A stretch of 43,133 nucleotides of DNA from Lachnospiraceae bacterium (GCA_020860645.1 JAJBTX010000120.1:14767-57899), one strand, 5' to 3'; shown: positions 17,288 to 25,743, numbered from the stretch's first letter. Program-made: numbers and translations. The notes: generated from the letters alone by a model not told the origin.

Positions 17288-20116
17288 TCAGTATCCGCGC
17301 CGTTTCTTCTCATTCTCCAGGCGGCGCTCCAGCTTTGTGTAAACCTGGTCGGAGAGCTGGCTCATCTGTCTCTGGAGCCCCCTCTCGATCAGCTCCTCCA
17401 GATCCTGCTGATGTGTCACGCTGCTCTGCCCGGAGCGATTCACGACCTGGGTGTTCTCCACCCGGTGGTCTTCCTCGGTCTGCTTTACCACCTCTGTGCG
17501 GCGGTTCCGGGTCCTCTCCTGCGCCAGAATCTCCTGCAGCGTCTCCTCGTCCAGCGTGCTCTCGGTCGATTTATGAACCAGGGAGAGCTCCTGATGACTC
17601 TCTTCCGTGCGGCTTCCCGGACGGGCTATCTCTCCTCTGTACTCCCGGCTCTGCTCGAGCAGCGTCCTCGATGTCTCGCTGACCTCGCGCAGACTCTCCT
17701 GCCGCTCCCGCGTCGCGGTCTCGCTCTCCCGCTCGATGAGCTGAATGTCGCGGGTGAGCAGGCTGATGTCCCGGCTCTGTTCCATCTCACCCCGCTGCCC
17801 GGCGCTTCTGCGGGACTGCTGCATCTCCTCGAGCCTCCGGTAGAGCTGCCTTGTCTCCTCCGGGAGCATCTCGAGGAAGACCTGGTCGGCCCGCGAGACT
17901 GCTTCCTCGCTTTCCCGCACCCGTTTCTGATGCTCCTCCAGCGCCTGCTGCGGGTTCTCCAGCGCGCGCAGGCTCTCCTGCCGCATCCTCTGCGGGGAAG
18001 GGCGCTCTTCGGGCTTTCTCCCGGCTTCCTGCTCCTCTATGCTCTTCAAAAGCTGCTGGTAGCGCTCGTAATTCTCGACATTCCTGCGGTCGATCTCCAG
18101 AAGATCGCGCTCCAGGCGCTCCTCCTCAGACTGGGGCCACGTCCCCGGCTCTTCCTCCGCTGCCGTCCCCGCAGCGGGCGCCGGCGTCAGTTCGGCGGCT
18201 TCCGGATAGATGTGATAGACATCCCCCTCCTCCGCCGCCCTTTGAAGGCGCTCCCGGATGAGTTCGCGCTCTGTCACGCTCTCTGAAGGTCTCTCCCCTT
18301 CGGGATAGACGAGTGTCTCCCGCCCCGGAAGCGTACGACCAGGCTGCGCTGCCTGCTCCACGGCGGTCTTCTCCTCCGGCGTCTGCCAGCGATCCAGGAC
18401 GCCGGAGGCCCCGCTCCTGCCGCCGCCCTCCGGAAGACTCTCCGCCCCGCGGCGTTCCTCCCGCTCCGCGACGGTCTCTTCCTCCGTATCCGGATGGGAC
18501 AGCTCTGCCGGGGGAAGGCTCTCCTGCGCCTGTCCGGGCAGTGAATAGAGAAGGGAGAAATACTGGTTCAGGGTCTCGGCTATCCGCGCTCCCGGCGGCT
18601 CCGCCTCCCGGCTCTCCCCCGCTTTCGGGGATGGGCTCCCCTGTGCACTTTCGCCGTCCACTCCGCTTTCCGGAAGAAGCTTCAGTTCCAGGGGCGCAGG
18701 CGCTTCCCTGCTCTCCTGCGGCGCCGCCTCCGCAGAACGCCTTCTCCCGCGGCGGCGCGGACGCTCCTGCGCTTCTTCGCGGCTCTCAGACGGCTCTTTT
18801 GCCCGCTCTTCCCTTTCGGCTTCTATCTGTTCCGTCAGACGCTCAATCGTCGTCTCGCGCGAACGCTCCTCACGCTCCAGGCGCTCTGTCCGGCTGCTGA
18901 TCCGCTCGATCGTCCGCTCGGTCCGCGTTCCGGAAGGCGTCTCGTCTTCACCCTCCTCCGCGGCCGCTTCCGCGTAGCGGATATCGGCGGGCCGCATACC
19001 CTCCTCCGGGGACATCTGACTCTCCCACGAGAGAGCCGTTCCCGCGCCCGGGATCTCCGTCCCGCGTCCTGCAAAACTGAGAAGCTCCTGCAGCGCCGTG
19101 ATCTCAAGCTCCTGCGTCCGCAGGACCTCGCTTTCTGCGCCGCGCCGCTCGCGGAAATGGACGCGCTCCATCTCGGCCCGGTAAATCATGCGCTGCAGCG
19201 TGTTTTCCGCCGTCTTATAAAGACTGTTCGTCAGATCGAGCCAGATATCCACTCCCTGCTCCCGGCGCACGGACAAGTTCTCGATGAGACTGTCCGCCAG
19301 GTTCAGGAGAACCGCCGAGGTGAGCTGCGCGTTCACCGTCTCCTCGGTCACCTGCTCCCCCTCCCGGTAGTTTTCCTCGTAGTAGTTCTCGTGCCGGTAC
19401 ACGAAGGGAACCGGCGTCCCCGTCGCCTCCGTCTCCAGCCGGTTCAGCAGAATCCGCGATACCATCCGCTGCTGCTCCGCGAAATTCAGCTCCTGCGCGC
19501 TGACATACTGCGCGCCCGTTCGGCTGGTGTAGAAATTGCTTAAGATCTGATAGACCGCGCCGGTCTGCAGGCGGTCCAGGATCTCCTCGTGGAGATGGAG
19601 CGTATTTTCCCGGCTCATGCTCTCCGTCACAGTCCGGCTCACGCCAGGCTCTCCCGCGTACTGCTCCACCGTGCTTCGCAGCTCCTCCATATGGTTCCAG
19701 TAGAGCTGCGTCAGCTCCACTGTGTTCCGGGTCTCCTGCTTCAGCTCAAAGACCTGCCGCATGAACTCTCTGACGTCCGTCACGCCCAGCCGCTGCAGCA
19801 CGTCCGTGATATAGACCCGGTCCTGATAGCTGAGCTTCACGTCCTCCGTCACGGCGATGCGGTTCAGCAGATTGTTGATCACCGTGAGCTTCGTCTCACG
19901 GACATTCTGAATGCGCGTGTCCTCCACCAGGCTGGTCATATCTCCGCCGCCGATATAGACCTCGGGCGGCGCCATGACGACATGGAGCAGATCCTCGCGC
20001 TCAATCCGGGCCGCCAGGATCTCATAATTTCCCCGGATGCGCTCCCCGAAGGCTTCCTGGGAGGAGGCCGTGATTCTGCCGCACTTGATCGCAATCGGCG
20101 CTTTGATCGTCAGCAT
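17288..20116 (-). CDS. Large highly charged coiled-coil CIS protein (possible ruler or scaffold)
   Basis: This 942-aa protein has a more ordinary N-terminal third (about 1-340, starting MLTIKAPIAIKCGRI) and then a long Glu/Arg-rich region with low-complexity, Pro/Ala/Gly-rich linkers and predicted coiled coil. The C-terminus (QLSDQVYTKLERRLENEKKR) resembles, from memory, a short motif ending other CIS-locus hypothetical proteins. No membrane helices are visible, unlike many phage tape measures. Its size and place between the tubes and the baseplate make it the only candidate in the locus for a tape-measure or length-setting protein, but this is inference. The ribosome binding site is AAAGGAGG before the ATG. 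Confidence 0.6.
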   Translation of the reverse strand: MLTIKAPIAIKCGRITASSQEAFGERIRGNYEILAARIEREDLLHVVMAPPEVYIGGGDMTSLVEDTRIQNVRETKLTVINNLLNRIAVTEDVKLSYQDRVYITDVLQRLGVTDVREFMRQVFELKQETRNTVELTQLYWNHMEELRSTVEQYAGEPGVSRTVTESMSRENTLHLHEEILDRLQTGAVYQILSNFYTSRTGAQYVSAQELNFAEQQRMVSRILLNRLETEATGTPVPFVYRHENYYEENYREGEQVTEETVNAQLTSAVLLNLADSLIENLSVRREQGVDIWLDLTNSLYKTAENTLQRMIYRAEMERVHFRERRGAESEVLRTQELEITALQELLSFAGRGTEIPGAGTALSWESQMSPEEGMRPADIRYAEAAAEEGEDETPSGTRTERTIERISSRTERLEREERSRETTIERLTEQIEAEREERAKEPSESREEAQERPRRRGRRRSAEAAPQESREAPAPLELKLLPESGVDGESAQGSPSPKAGESREAEPPGARIAETLNQYFSLLYSLPGQAQESLPPAELSHPDTEEETVAEREERRGAESLPEGGGRSGASGVLDRWQTPEEKTAVEQAAQPGRTLPGRETLVYPEGERPSESVTERELIRERLQRAAEEGDVYHIYPEAAELTPAPAAGTAAEEEPGTWPQSEEERLERDLLEIDRRNVENYERYQQLLKSIEEQEAGRKPEERPSPQRMRQESLRALENPQQALEEHQKRVRESEEAVSRADQVFLEMLPEETRQLYRRLEEMQQSRRSAGQRGEMEQSRDISLLTRDIQLIERESETATRERQESLREVSETSRTLLEQSREYRGEIARPGSRTEESHQELSLVHKSTESTLDEETLQEILAQERTRNRRTEVVKQTEEDHRVENTQVVNRSGQSSVTHQQDLEELIERGLQRQMSQLSDQVYTKLERRLENEKKRRGY

Positions 20117-20163
20117 AGCTCTCCTCCTTTCCTGTTATAGGCTCGCTGATGTCCTGTTTATAC

Positions 20164-21015
20164 TCACTGCGGGGACGGATACGAAACCGCGCTCTTCGTC
20201 GGCGGCCACTTTCGGCCTGTCGGTTCCGTCGCGGAGGTCAGATACGCGTCCGTTCCCACCGCGCTCTGCGTCGGCGGCCATTTACGACCCGCCGGCTTCG
20301 CCGTGGAGCTCAGATACGAGGCGATGTCCGCCGCGCTCTTCGTCGGCGGCCACTTCCTTCCGAGCTTCTTCATCTCCGCCTTGTCAAGCTCGCCCTTCGG
20401 ATTCGGAGCGGCGGACTGTACGCCGTTTCCCTTCTTATCCGTCTCTTTAAATTTCCAAAGTACCGCGTTTTTCTCAAAGTCCGCCTTGCTGGCCTCTCCC
20501 GCGACGTGTTTGGCGGACTGCTTCCCCTTGCCAGCCTTCGTCGTCTTGTCAAATTCCCAGGTGCCGGCCGAACCGCCCACACTCGGGAAATCCAGACAGA
20601 ACAGCTCCCGATAGGAGATCGTAGTCGTCTCCGTCAACAGGCCGCTGCGCTCCGAGTCCAACTCCCCGTAGTCCTTGGAAATCACGGTGCAGCCGGTGAA
20701 CAGATAATAGCGCACCGTCTGCGAGTCCCCATACATCCGGTTCACCATCAGGACAACCGGCAGCACCAGCTCCGTGCCGAGCGTCAGCGGGTCCAGCAGC
20801 TGCACGCCCACGTAGCGCTCCACCTGGAAGGTGAAGGGCTGCGAGATCGGCTTGCGCAACATATGTACATAGTCGTTCAGGCCGCCCTCCTGCACGTATT
20901 CAAACTCGTTCGCCCGGGTAAAGGCCTTGACTGATTTGCAGGGCAGGTCGTAAAGAGCCTCCACACGGAGCACAAAATTAAAATTTACCAGCGGATTTTT
21001 CGCATAGTCTGCCAT
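20164..21015 (-). CDS. Second tube-like protein (gp19 family) with Trp-containing repeat tail
   Basis: Residues 1-145 of this 283-aa protein look like a tail tube protein: opening NPLVNFNFVLRVEAL, a FTRANEFEYVQEGG segment and ISQPFTFQVERYVG, as in Afp5-type tube paralogues. The rest is an unusual tail of about 135 residues: two copies of a W-x-F-x-x-T...QSA unit (from W153 and W187), then three copies of GRKWPPT(K/Q)SA at 219, 243 and 267 with an exact 24-residue period. The tail is rich in Lys, Gly and Pro and probably flexible. The tube part may form the first ring above the baseplate; the tail's job is unknown. The ribosome binding site is weak (AAAGGCGGGA). Confidence 0.75.
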   Translation of the reverse strand: MADYAKNPLVNFNFVLRVEALYDLPCKSVKAFTRANEFEYVQEGGLNDYVHMLRKPISQPFTFQVERYVGVQLLDPLTLGTELVLPVVLMVNRMYGDSQTVRYYLFTGCTVISKDYGELDSERSGLLTETTTISYRELFCLDFPSVGGSAGTWEFDKTTKAGKGKQSAKHVAGEASKADFEKNAVLWKFKETDKKGNGVQSAAPNPKGELDKAEMKKLGRKWPPTKSAADIASYLSSTAKPAGRKWPPTQSAVGTDAYLTSATEPTGRKWPPTKSAVSYPSPQ

Positions 21016-21030
21016 ATCGGTCCCGCCTTT

Positions 21031-21228
21031 CTAACGCGTCGGTTTCATGTCGAGAATACTCTTCTCCTTGTTCTTTTTGGAGGGATTCAGGCTCTCGTTG
21101 ATGCGGGAGATCTCGCCGCACCATTTTCGCCTGGTCACATGGTCGAGTCCCATCACATCCGAGCTGCCCCAGTGGAAGTAATAGGAAATGAAAGCCATCT
21201 CCTTATACAGCTCCTCTTCCGGGTACAG
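21031..21228 (-). CDS. DUF6760-like small tail protein, probable CTG start
   Basis: From CTG at 21228 this gives 65 residues beginning LYPEEELYKEMAFISYYFHW. In this family (DUF6760, named from memory) an aromatic-rich FHW is followed by a DHVTRRKW-like basic segment, both seen here. The next in-frame conventional start is a GTG at 21288, which would overlap the upstream gene by 58 bp and add residues unlike the family. CTG has GGAGGG exactly six bases upstream and begins two bases after the upstream TAA, so coupled or CTG initiation is more likely. In contractile tails this gene usually sits just after a tail-assembly-type gene; its function is not established. Confidence 0.7.
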   Translation of the reverse strand: MYPEEELYKEMAFISYYFHWGSSDVMGLDHVTRRKWCGEISRINESLNPSKKNKEKSILDMKPTR

Positions 21229-21230
21229 CC

Positions 21231-21593
21231 TTATCCCTCCACGGTAAAATTTAAAGGCACCCGGAAAATCTTTCCGCAGTCCGGACACACGGCCTCCATC
21301 GTGGGCGGCTCGATGTCGTTGATCCGCTGGTACATGTCCTGCAGGAAAGCCAGATCCGCGGTGAACAGCTTCTCGATCACGTTCGCGCTCACCATCTCCA
21401 GCCCCTCCAGCTCCGTCACGACCCTTCCGAGGATCACGATCGTCAGATAGGACGGATTGCTGAGTACGCGCGGGTCCCGCGTCGCCCCGATCTCGTCGGC
21501 GGCGGTCGCCAGGCGCATCTTCCCCTTTCGGTGCAGCTGCCCGCTGCCGTCCAGGTAGCCCTTCGGCAGTGTAAAATCAAATACGGTTTCCAT
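21231..21593 (-). CDS. Tail assembly-type CIS protein with C-terminal CPDCG
   Basis: The 120-residue product starts METVFDFTLPKGYLDG and includes ATAADEIGATRDPRV and SYLTIVILGRVVTEL, the pattern of small proteins encoded just after tube genes in CIS and contractile phages and often annotated as tail assembly proteins. It ends with a CPDCGKIFRVPL half zinc ribbon. The ATG at 21593 has AAGGAGAG upstream; an upstream frame extension reaches 21731 but runs through a structured noncoding stretch, so I do not use it. The gene ends in TAA immediately before the DUF6760-like gene. It may act as an assembly chaperone. Confidence 0.78.
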   Translation of the reverse strand: METVFDFTLPKGYLDGSGQLHRKGKMRLATAADEIGATRDPRVLSNPSYLTIVILGRVVTELEGLEMVSANVIEKLFTADLAFLQDMYQRINDIEPPTMEAVCPDCGKIFRVPLNFTVEG

Positions 21594-21731
21594 AACTTCT
21601 CTCCTTTGTCGCCTTGCTGATCGGTATCCGGATACGGACCAGAAGCGGGGCGTCCCCGCGCCTCGTCCCTGTACGGATGTCTGCCGCCCCCTGCGGGGCG
21701 GGTGGCTGCCCCGCAGCCACCCGTTTATCAC
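21594..21731 (-). promoter_or_regulatory. Structured GC-rich leader between tube and tail-assembly genes with two competing hairpins
   Basis: This 138-bp gap is the largest within the particle genes and holds several inverted repeats. Arm pair A is CGGGTGGCTG/CAGCCACCCG (10 bp, loop 5; 21699-21723). Arm pair B is CTGCGGGGC/GCCCCGCAG (9 bp, loop 8; 21691-21716). They share bases, so only one can form. A third hairpin, GCGGGG/CCCCGC, lies at 21645-21659, and a 12-bp palindrome GTATCCGGATAC at 21624-21635. None has a U-run on the minus strand, so it is not a standard terminator. It may stabilise the sheath-tube end of the mRNA or modulate read-through. Confidence 0.6.
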
Positions 21732-22226
21732 TTAGTTCGGAATCACCAGTTCCTCGTACGCGATCTCGACGCTCTCAATCGCCACGTCACTGGTCTTCGC
21801 GTCCAGGTCGGGCGCGTTGTACTTCGTCACCCATGCGTTTGTCAGGATCCAGACCCTCGTTCCGCTCACTGCCGTCGCGATGGTCTGCGGCGCGCCGCCG
21901 GTGATGTCGATCATCTCGATCTGCACATTGTTCCGCGGAATCTCGCCGCGGACCTCGCTGACGCACTCCTGCACCCAGGTCTTGAACGCGCTGTCCAGGG
22001 TGTAACCGAATTTCAGCGTCACATTTCCGTGTTTCACGAGGCCCGGGATCTTGACCGGCGCCAGGCTGTTCGCGTTACCCTGGCGGAACTCAATCACGTC
22101 CACGCTCGCTTCGATACCGGTCACCTCACTGAAGGCCGCCGTTCCCGACACGCCGTCCACTGTGACCAGAAAATTCATCTTTGTCAAAGGATAGGAAAGT
22201 CCTTTACTGTTTTCATATGTCGCCAT
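21732..22226 (-). CDS. Tail tube protein (gp19/Hcp-like)
   Basis: The 164-residue product has the usual length of gp19-type tube subunits and the family pattern: NFLVTVDGVSGTAAFSEVTG near the start, EFRQGNANSLAPVKIPGLVK with HGNVTLKFGY, then W-V and beta strands to EIAYEELVIPN. Subunits form hexameric rings that stack into the inner tube propelled by the sheath. The ATG has AAAGGAGA upstream and follows the sheath gene by 39 bp. This is likely the major tube protein, because it is short, has no extension, and directly follows the sheath gene. Confidence 0.93.
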   Translation of the reverse strand: MATYENSKGLSYPLTKMNFLVTVDGVSGTAAFSEVTGIEASVDVIEFRQGNANSLAPVKIPGLVKHGNVTLKFGYTLDSAFKTWVQECVSEVRGEIPRNNVQIEMIDITGGAPQTIATAVSGTRVWILTNAWVTKYNAPDLDAKTSDVAIESVEIAYEELVIPN

Positions 22227-22265
22227 CTTTTATATCTCCTTTCTGTTCACTGACGCGTCTGCCGA

Positions 22266-23963
22266 TTATTCCTCTCCTCCGCCGGACTCAGCCGTATGCT
22301 GCGTCACGCGGAAGATCACGAACTCGGCCGGACGGGACGGCGCGATACCGATGTTGCAGATCAGTCTTCCGTTCATGATGTCGTCCCTGCTCATCGTGGA
22401 CGAGCCGATCTCTACGAAATAGCCCTCCGCCGGCGTGGAGCCTGCCAGCATGCCCTGTCTCCACATACTGTCGAGGAAGGAGGAAATCGTCATGTTGACT
22501 CTCTGCCACAGCGTCGCGTCGTTTGGCTCAAAGACGACCCAGTTGGTGTTCGCCTTGATGCTCTCCTCCACATAGATGAACAGACGCCGCACATTGATAT
22601 ACTTGAAGGCCGAATTGCTGCTGGCCGTCCTCGCGCCCCACACGCGGATGCCCTGTCCGGGAATCGCGCGGATCAGGTTGATGCCCTCCGGATTCAGGAT
22701 GTCCTGCTCTGCCTTGGTGTAATTCACCTTCAGGCCGGTGCAGAAGACGATCTCGTTCGCCGGGGCCTTGTGCACGCCGCGGTTGATGTCGGTACGGGAG
22801 TAGACGCCCATGACCGCGCCCGAGGGCGGGATGAAATCGCTGCGGTTCGAGGAGCGGTCGAAGACCTGGATCCACGGATGGTACATCGCGGCGTAGGTCG
22901 AATCGATGATGCCGCGGTATTCGATCAGATCCTTCGTCTTGTACGCGTCCTTCGGCATATCAAAGACCGCCACGCGGCTCTTCAGATTCTCGCAGTGCGC
23001 TACAAGCGCGACCGTCACCTCCGGATCCGTCACGCCGGGGATCGCCAGCATGCTGACCGTGCTGTTCTCGACGAAGGACTGGATGCCCGTGCGCTTGCCG
23101 GGACCGCCGTCCACGCCAATGAAGGTCGCCGCCGTCACCGAGTCAATGCTGCCATCGGAGCCGCCCTCCAGACTCAGCATGCCGCTGGTATTGCCCTCGC
23201 CGAAGATCGCCTCAACCGGATTGCCGATCTTCTCCGGCTGGCCGATGGAGACCTTCACCAGCTCGCTTAATGCCAGGCGGGAGCCGATGTAGTTCGACGC
23301 TTTCACGTTGAAGCTCAGCTCGCCGTAGCTCTCGACCTCATCGTTGTAGCGGACATTCACGTCCACGCTCACGAGATAGAGAACGGTCTGCGGGATAATG
23401 CTGGTGTCCACCACCTCGCCGGTGAAGGGCTGCTCAAAGGTCACAGTATTGTCATAGATGGCGGCGATGCGGTTGTACTCCCCGTTCGCGTCGACCAGGT
23501 CGCCCTCGCGGAAGCCGTCCACGGACTTCGCGATATAGCCGGTGCCGGACTGGGCGATGAGCTGCATCTTCTTCTTCTCGACCGTATTGAAGGAAATCTG
23601 GATGCGGTTGCCCCATTTTCCTTCATTCGCCGCCTCCACGGAGAGGATGCCCATCTCCTTCGACGCGGACTTCGCACCCTCCGGAATCACGCGGGACACA
23701 TAGCATCTGGTTCCGCCGTTGACGAAAAACTGCTCGACGCTGTTCGCCAGATAGCGATAATCGCCGTGGGTGAATTCACTGAGGAACCCGCCGAACTGCG
23801 CGGTGAAGCTCTTGAAGTTTGTGACCAGAGAGGGCGCGCCGATCGTCGGTCCCTTCTCCGCAAAGCCGATAAAACCGGCCGTACTGGTCCCTACACCTTC
23901 GATGCTCCGCGGAGAATTGTCATATTCTTCCACATAGACTCCTGGTGTAAAATATTCTGCCAT
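22266..23963 (-). CDS. Contractile tail sheath protein
   Basis: The 565-residue protein starts with MAEYFTPGVYVEEYDNSPR, the classical sheath N-terminus that forms the linker arm to neighbouring subunits, and ends with the sheath C-terminal domain (IPGQGIRVWGARTASSN, then KANTNWVVFEPNDATLW, and EFVIFRVTQ). Length is typical for CIS and phage sheaths. The sheath contracts to drive the tube into the target. A single sheath gene is present, unlike Afp/PVC systems with two or three. A strong ribosome binding site (AAAGGAGA) precedes the ATG, and the tube gene follows. Confidence 0.96.
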   Translation of the reverse strand: MAEYFTPGVYVEEYDNSPRSIEGVGTSTAGFIGFAEKGPTIGAPSLVTNFKSFTAQFGGFLSEFTHGDYRYLANSVEQFFVNGGTRCYVSRVIPEGAKSASKEMGILSVEAANEGKWGNRIQISFNTVEKKKMQLIAQSGTGYIAKSVDGFREGDLVDANGEYNRIAAIYDNTVTFEQPFTGEVVDTSIIPQTVLYLVSVDVNVRYNDEVESYGELSFNVKASNYIGSRLALSELVKVSIGQPEKIGNPVEAIFGEGNTSGMLSLEGGSDGSIDSVTAATFIGVDGGPGKRTGIQSFVENSTVSMLAIPGVTDPEVTVALVAHCENLKSRVAVFDMPKDAYKTKDLIEYRGIIDSTYAAMYHPWIQVFDRSSNRSDFIPPSGAVMGVYSRTDINRGVHKAPANEIVFCTGLKVNYTKAEQDILNPEGINLIRAIPGQGIRVWGARTASSNSAFKYINVRRLFIYVEESIKANTNWVVFEPNDATLWQRVNMTISSFLDSMWRQGMLAGSTPAEGYFVEIGSSTMSRDDIMNGRLICNIGIAPSRPAEFVIFRVTQHTAESGGGEE

Positions 23964-23991
23964 AATAGTTGTTCTCCTTTCGTATTGTTAA

Positions 23992-24378
23992 TCATGTGAC
24001 AGTGACCATCGTCTGCCCCGGCGACACGATGCTGATGGAACCGCCGTAGGCGCACATCAGCTTGCAGTCGTTGGTCAGACAGGGCTTTCCGCCGATCAGC
24101 ACTGTCGGTTTTGTCGGTATCCAGGTCCCCGCGGCTACCAGCGTGCAGGGCATCGGCGTCAGCACGCCGAAAGCCGCCGCCGTGGCCGAGGCCACCGCAG
24201 GATTTGCCAGGGAAGAGCACATGCCGAAGGGAGTGATATTCGCAATCTGGCAGTCCTGGATCGTCGCCGCCGGCATTCCTCCGGCCATACACATCGTCTG
24301 GGAGGTCACATTGATCGTCCCCGGCGCAACGCCGAAGGTACACATGGCGCTCCCGCCTGTCACTACGAGTAATCCCAT
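23992..24378 (-). CDS. PAAR-like spike tip protein (DUF4280)
   Basis: The 128-residue product has the DUF4280 pattern: VVTGGSAMCTFGVAPG at the start, NITPFGMCSSLANPAV in the middle, and LIGGKPCLTNDCKLMCAYGG near the end, with several conserved cysteines that could bind a metal ion at the tip. PAAR-like proteins sharpen the gp5/VgrG spike and can carry effectors. It has no extension, so it is not itself an effector fusion. The ATG at 24378 lies 16 bp inside the preceding gene, with an AGGAGG site, which suggests coupled translation. The sheath gene follows. Confidence 0.92.
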   Translation of the reverse strand: MGLLVVTGGSAMCTFGVAPGTINVTSQTMCMAGGMPAATIQDCQIANITPFGMCSSLANPAVASATAAAFGVLTPMPCTLVAAGTWIPTKPTVLIGGKPCLTNDCKLMCAYGGSISIVSPGQTMVTVT

Positions 24379-25130
24379 ACACTGTCCTCCTGTTCCAGTT
24401 TCATTTCCCCGGCGCGATGGAAATCCACCGTCCGGAACGCTGCTTTGCCCTCCGCCACATAGCGGACCAGATAGACGAGGTTTTCCGCGTCGTCCCGGAC
24501 ACGCAGCAGGTAACTGCCATCCGGATCCACGCTCCCGAACACGATCCGGGAGACGGGCGCGTTCACCGTGAAAGGTTCCTCCAGAGGTCGGCTGATCTTC
24601 ACCGAGCCGTCCAGCAGCTCCTTCACCACCTCAAAGGGTTCGTAAGTCTGCTGCTGGGGATGAACCAGACCGTAGAAAATGTCGTCCATGCCCATCCTGT
24701 GGGTTTTGAAGAGCTTCATGATCCGCTTGCGCTCGTCAAAGCCGCTGATACAGCACCCGGCGCTGCCGGGGCTTACCGCCTGGATCTCCGTGATACCCGG
24801 AAGTTTCCCTGAGAAGCTGATAACCGGCTCTCCCCCCGGCACGTTCTCCGACGGTATCAGGAACGCTTCCTTTATCGGCATCCGGCTGTCCAGCTCCCCG
24901 TAACGGATCGCCACCCTGCACGGCTCATAGCCGTACACGCTGACATCGAGATCGCCGTCCTCCCTTCCGCAGTTCAGGAATACGTAATTTCCGCTTCCCC
25001 TGGGAATGGGCCGCACCGGCCGATCGTCTCTCCAGAACCGGACGTTCCGCTCCTCGACCTCGAGACCTGTGGTCGTATCGATCAGTCTGACCAGCAGATC
25101 CAGGCTGTAACGAATCTCAGATGCATCCAC
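24363..25130 (-). CDS. Unknown 255-aa CIS-locus protein
   Basis: I do not recognise this protein. It starts at a GTG (25130) with AAGGATAACAG before it, right after the Pvc16-like gene. Its sequence is beta-rich with many charged residues. The N-terminus (YSLDLLVRLIDTTTGLEV) reads like a beta-sandwich or Ig-like domain, and a middle segment (MDDIFYGLVHPQQQTYEPFE) is not typical of any family I know. It has no signal peptide or membrane helix. It overlaps the PAAR-like gene by 16 bp, a tight coupling that suggests a role at the particle's cap or tip, or as a chaperone for the PAAR protein; this is inference from position. Confidence 0.55.
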   Translation of the reverse strand: MDASEIRYSLDLLVRLIDTTTGLEVEERNVRFWRDDRPVRPIPRGSGNYVFLNCGREDGDLDVSVYGYEPCRVAIRYGELDSRMPIKEAFLIPSENVPGGEPVISFSGKLPGITEIQAVSPGSAGCCISGFDERKRIMKLFKTHRMGMDDIFYGLVHPQQQTYEPFEVVKELLDGSVKISRPLEEPFTVNAPVSRIVFGSVDPDGSYLLRVRDDAENLVYLVRYVAEGKAAFRTVDFHRAGEMKLEQEDSVWDYS

Positions 25131-25133
25131 CTG

Positions 25134-25730
25134 TTATCCTTCTCCTCCTTCCTCCCCGGTAATATGCAGTCCAAATGTCGCGTCCGTGACACGGGGGGTG
25201 TCAATGACCACTTCGCTGGATAAAAATACGGGCGCCGCCTTGTAGAACAGGCTGATCTGATAGGGCTTGTTGATCGCCTGCCACACCCTCACCTTCTCCT
25301 CCAGGCTTATCTTCGCCTGAGACAGCACAATCGGAGGTTCCTGGGTATCCAGCCAGGACTGCAGCTCATTCGGGCGGACGGAGCTGTTGTCATTGACAAT
25401 CTGCGCCACCCTTCCGATGATTTTTTGTATATCCGGCGCCTTGAGTCCCATCTGGGAGGAGCCGTTGATAAAGACCATATAGTAGAGACCATAGGGCCTT
25501 GGCGGTTTTTTTAACTGGACCCGACCCTTCTGAATGTAGGGCTGCTGGGTCACGTCGCTCTCCTCGCGGATATCGTAGAGATACAGCCCGAGGATATAGT
25601 CCACGTCCTGGTCCGCGGGGGAGGAAACCTCAATATTATTCGGAGACGGTATCGGCTCCGGACACATCTTGCTGCGGAGCGTCCGCACAATATACGCGCT
25701 CACATCGGAAATAATCGGATAATCTGCCAT
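25134..25730 (-). CDS. Pvc16/Afp16-like cap protein (DUF4255)
   Basis: The 198-residue product starts MADYPIISDVSAYIVRTLRS and contains PADQDVDYILGLYLYDIRE and RPYGLYYMVFINGSS, which is the Pvc16 N-terminal domain. Afp16-type proteins cap the distal tube end and help end its growth. A long upstream frame extension exists but overlaps the preceding gene in another frame; the ATG at 25730 has a perfect AAGGAGG 5 bp upstream and is the right start. It begins 13 bp after the TolC-like gene and is the first recognised particle gene of the operon. Confidence 0.88.
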   Translation of the reverse strand: MADYPIISDVSAYIVRTLRSKMCPEPIPSPNNIEVSSPADQDVDYILGLYLYDIREESDVTQQPYIQKGRVQLKKPPRPYGLYYMVFINGSSQMGLKAPDIQKIIGRVAQIVNDNSSVRPNELQSWLDTQEPPIVLSQAKISLEEKVRVWQAINKPYQISLFYKAAPVFLSSEVVIDTPRVTDATFGLHITGEEGGEG

Positions 25731-25743
25731 TATATCCTCCTTC

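Noticed and set aside
17054-18286. Plus-strand open frame of 410 codons opposite the 942-aa protein gene
   Set aside because: It is a mirror of the Glu/Arg-rich coding sequence, which gives Leu/Ser/Pro-rich antisense frames.
7000-25730. Classic type VI secretion system
   Set aside because: There is no TssJLM, ClpV or TssB/C two-part sheath. The single sheath gene, Pvc16-like cap, tail protein I and AAA+ genes fit eCIS/phage-like CIS better.
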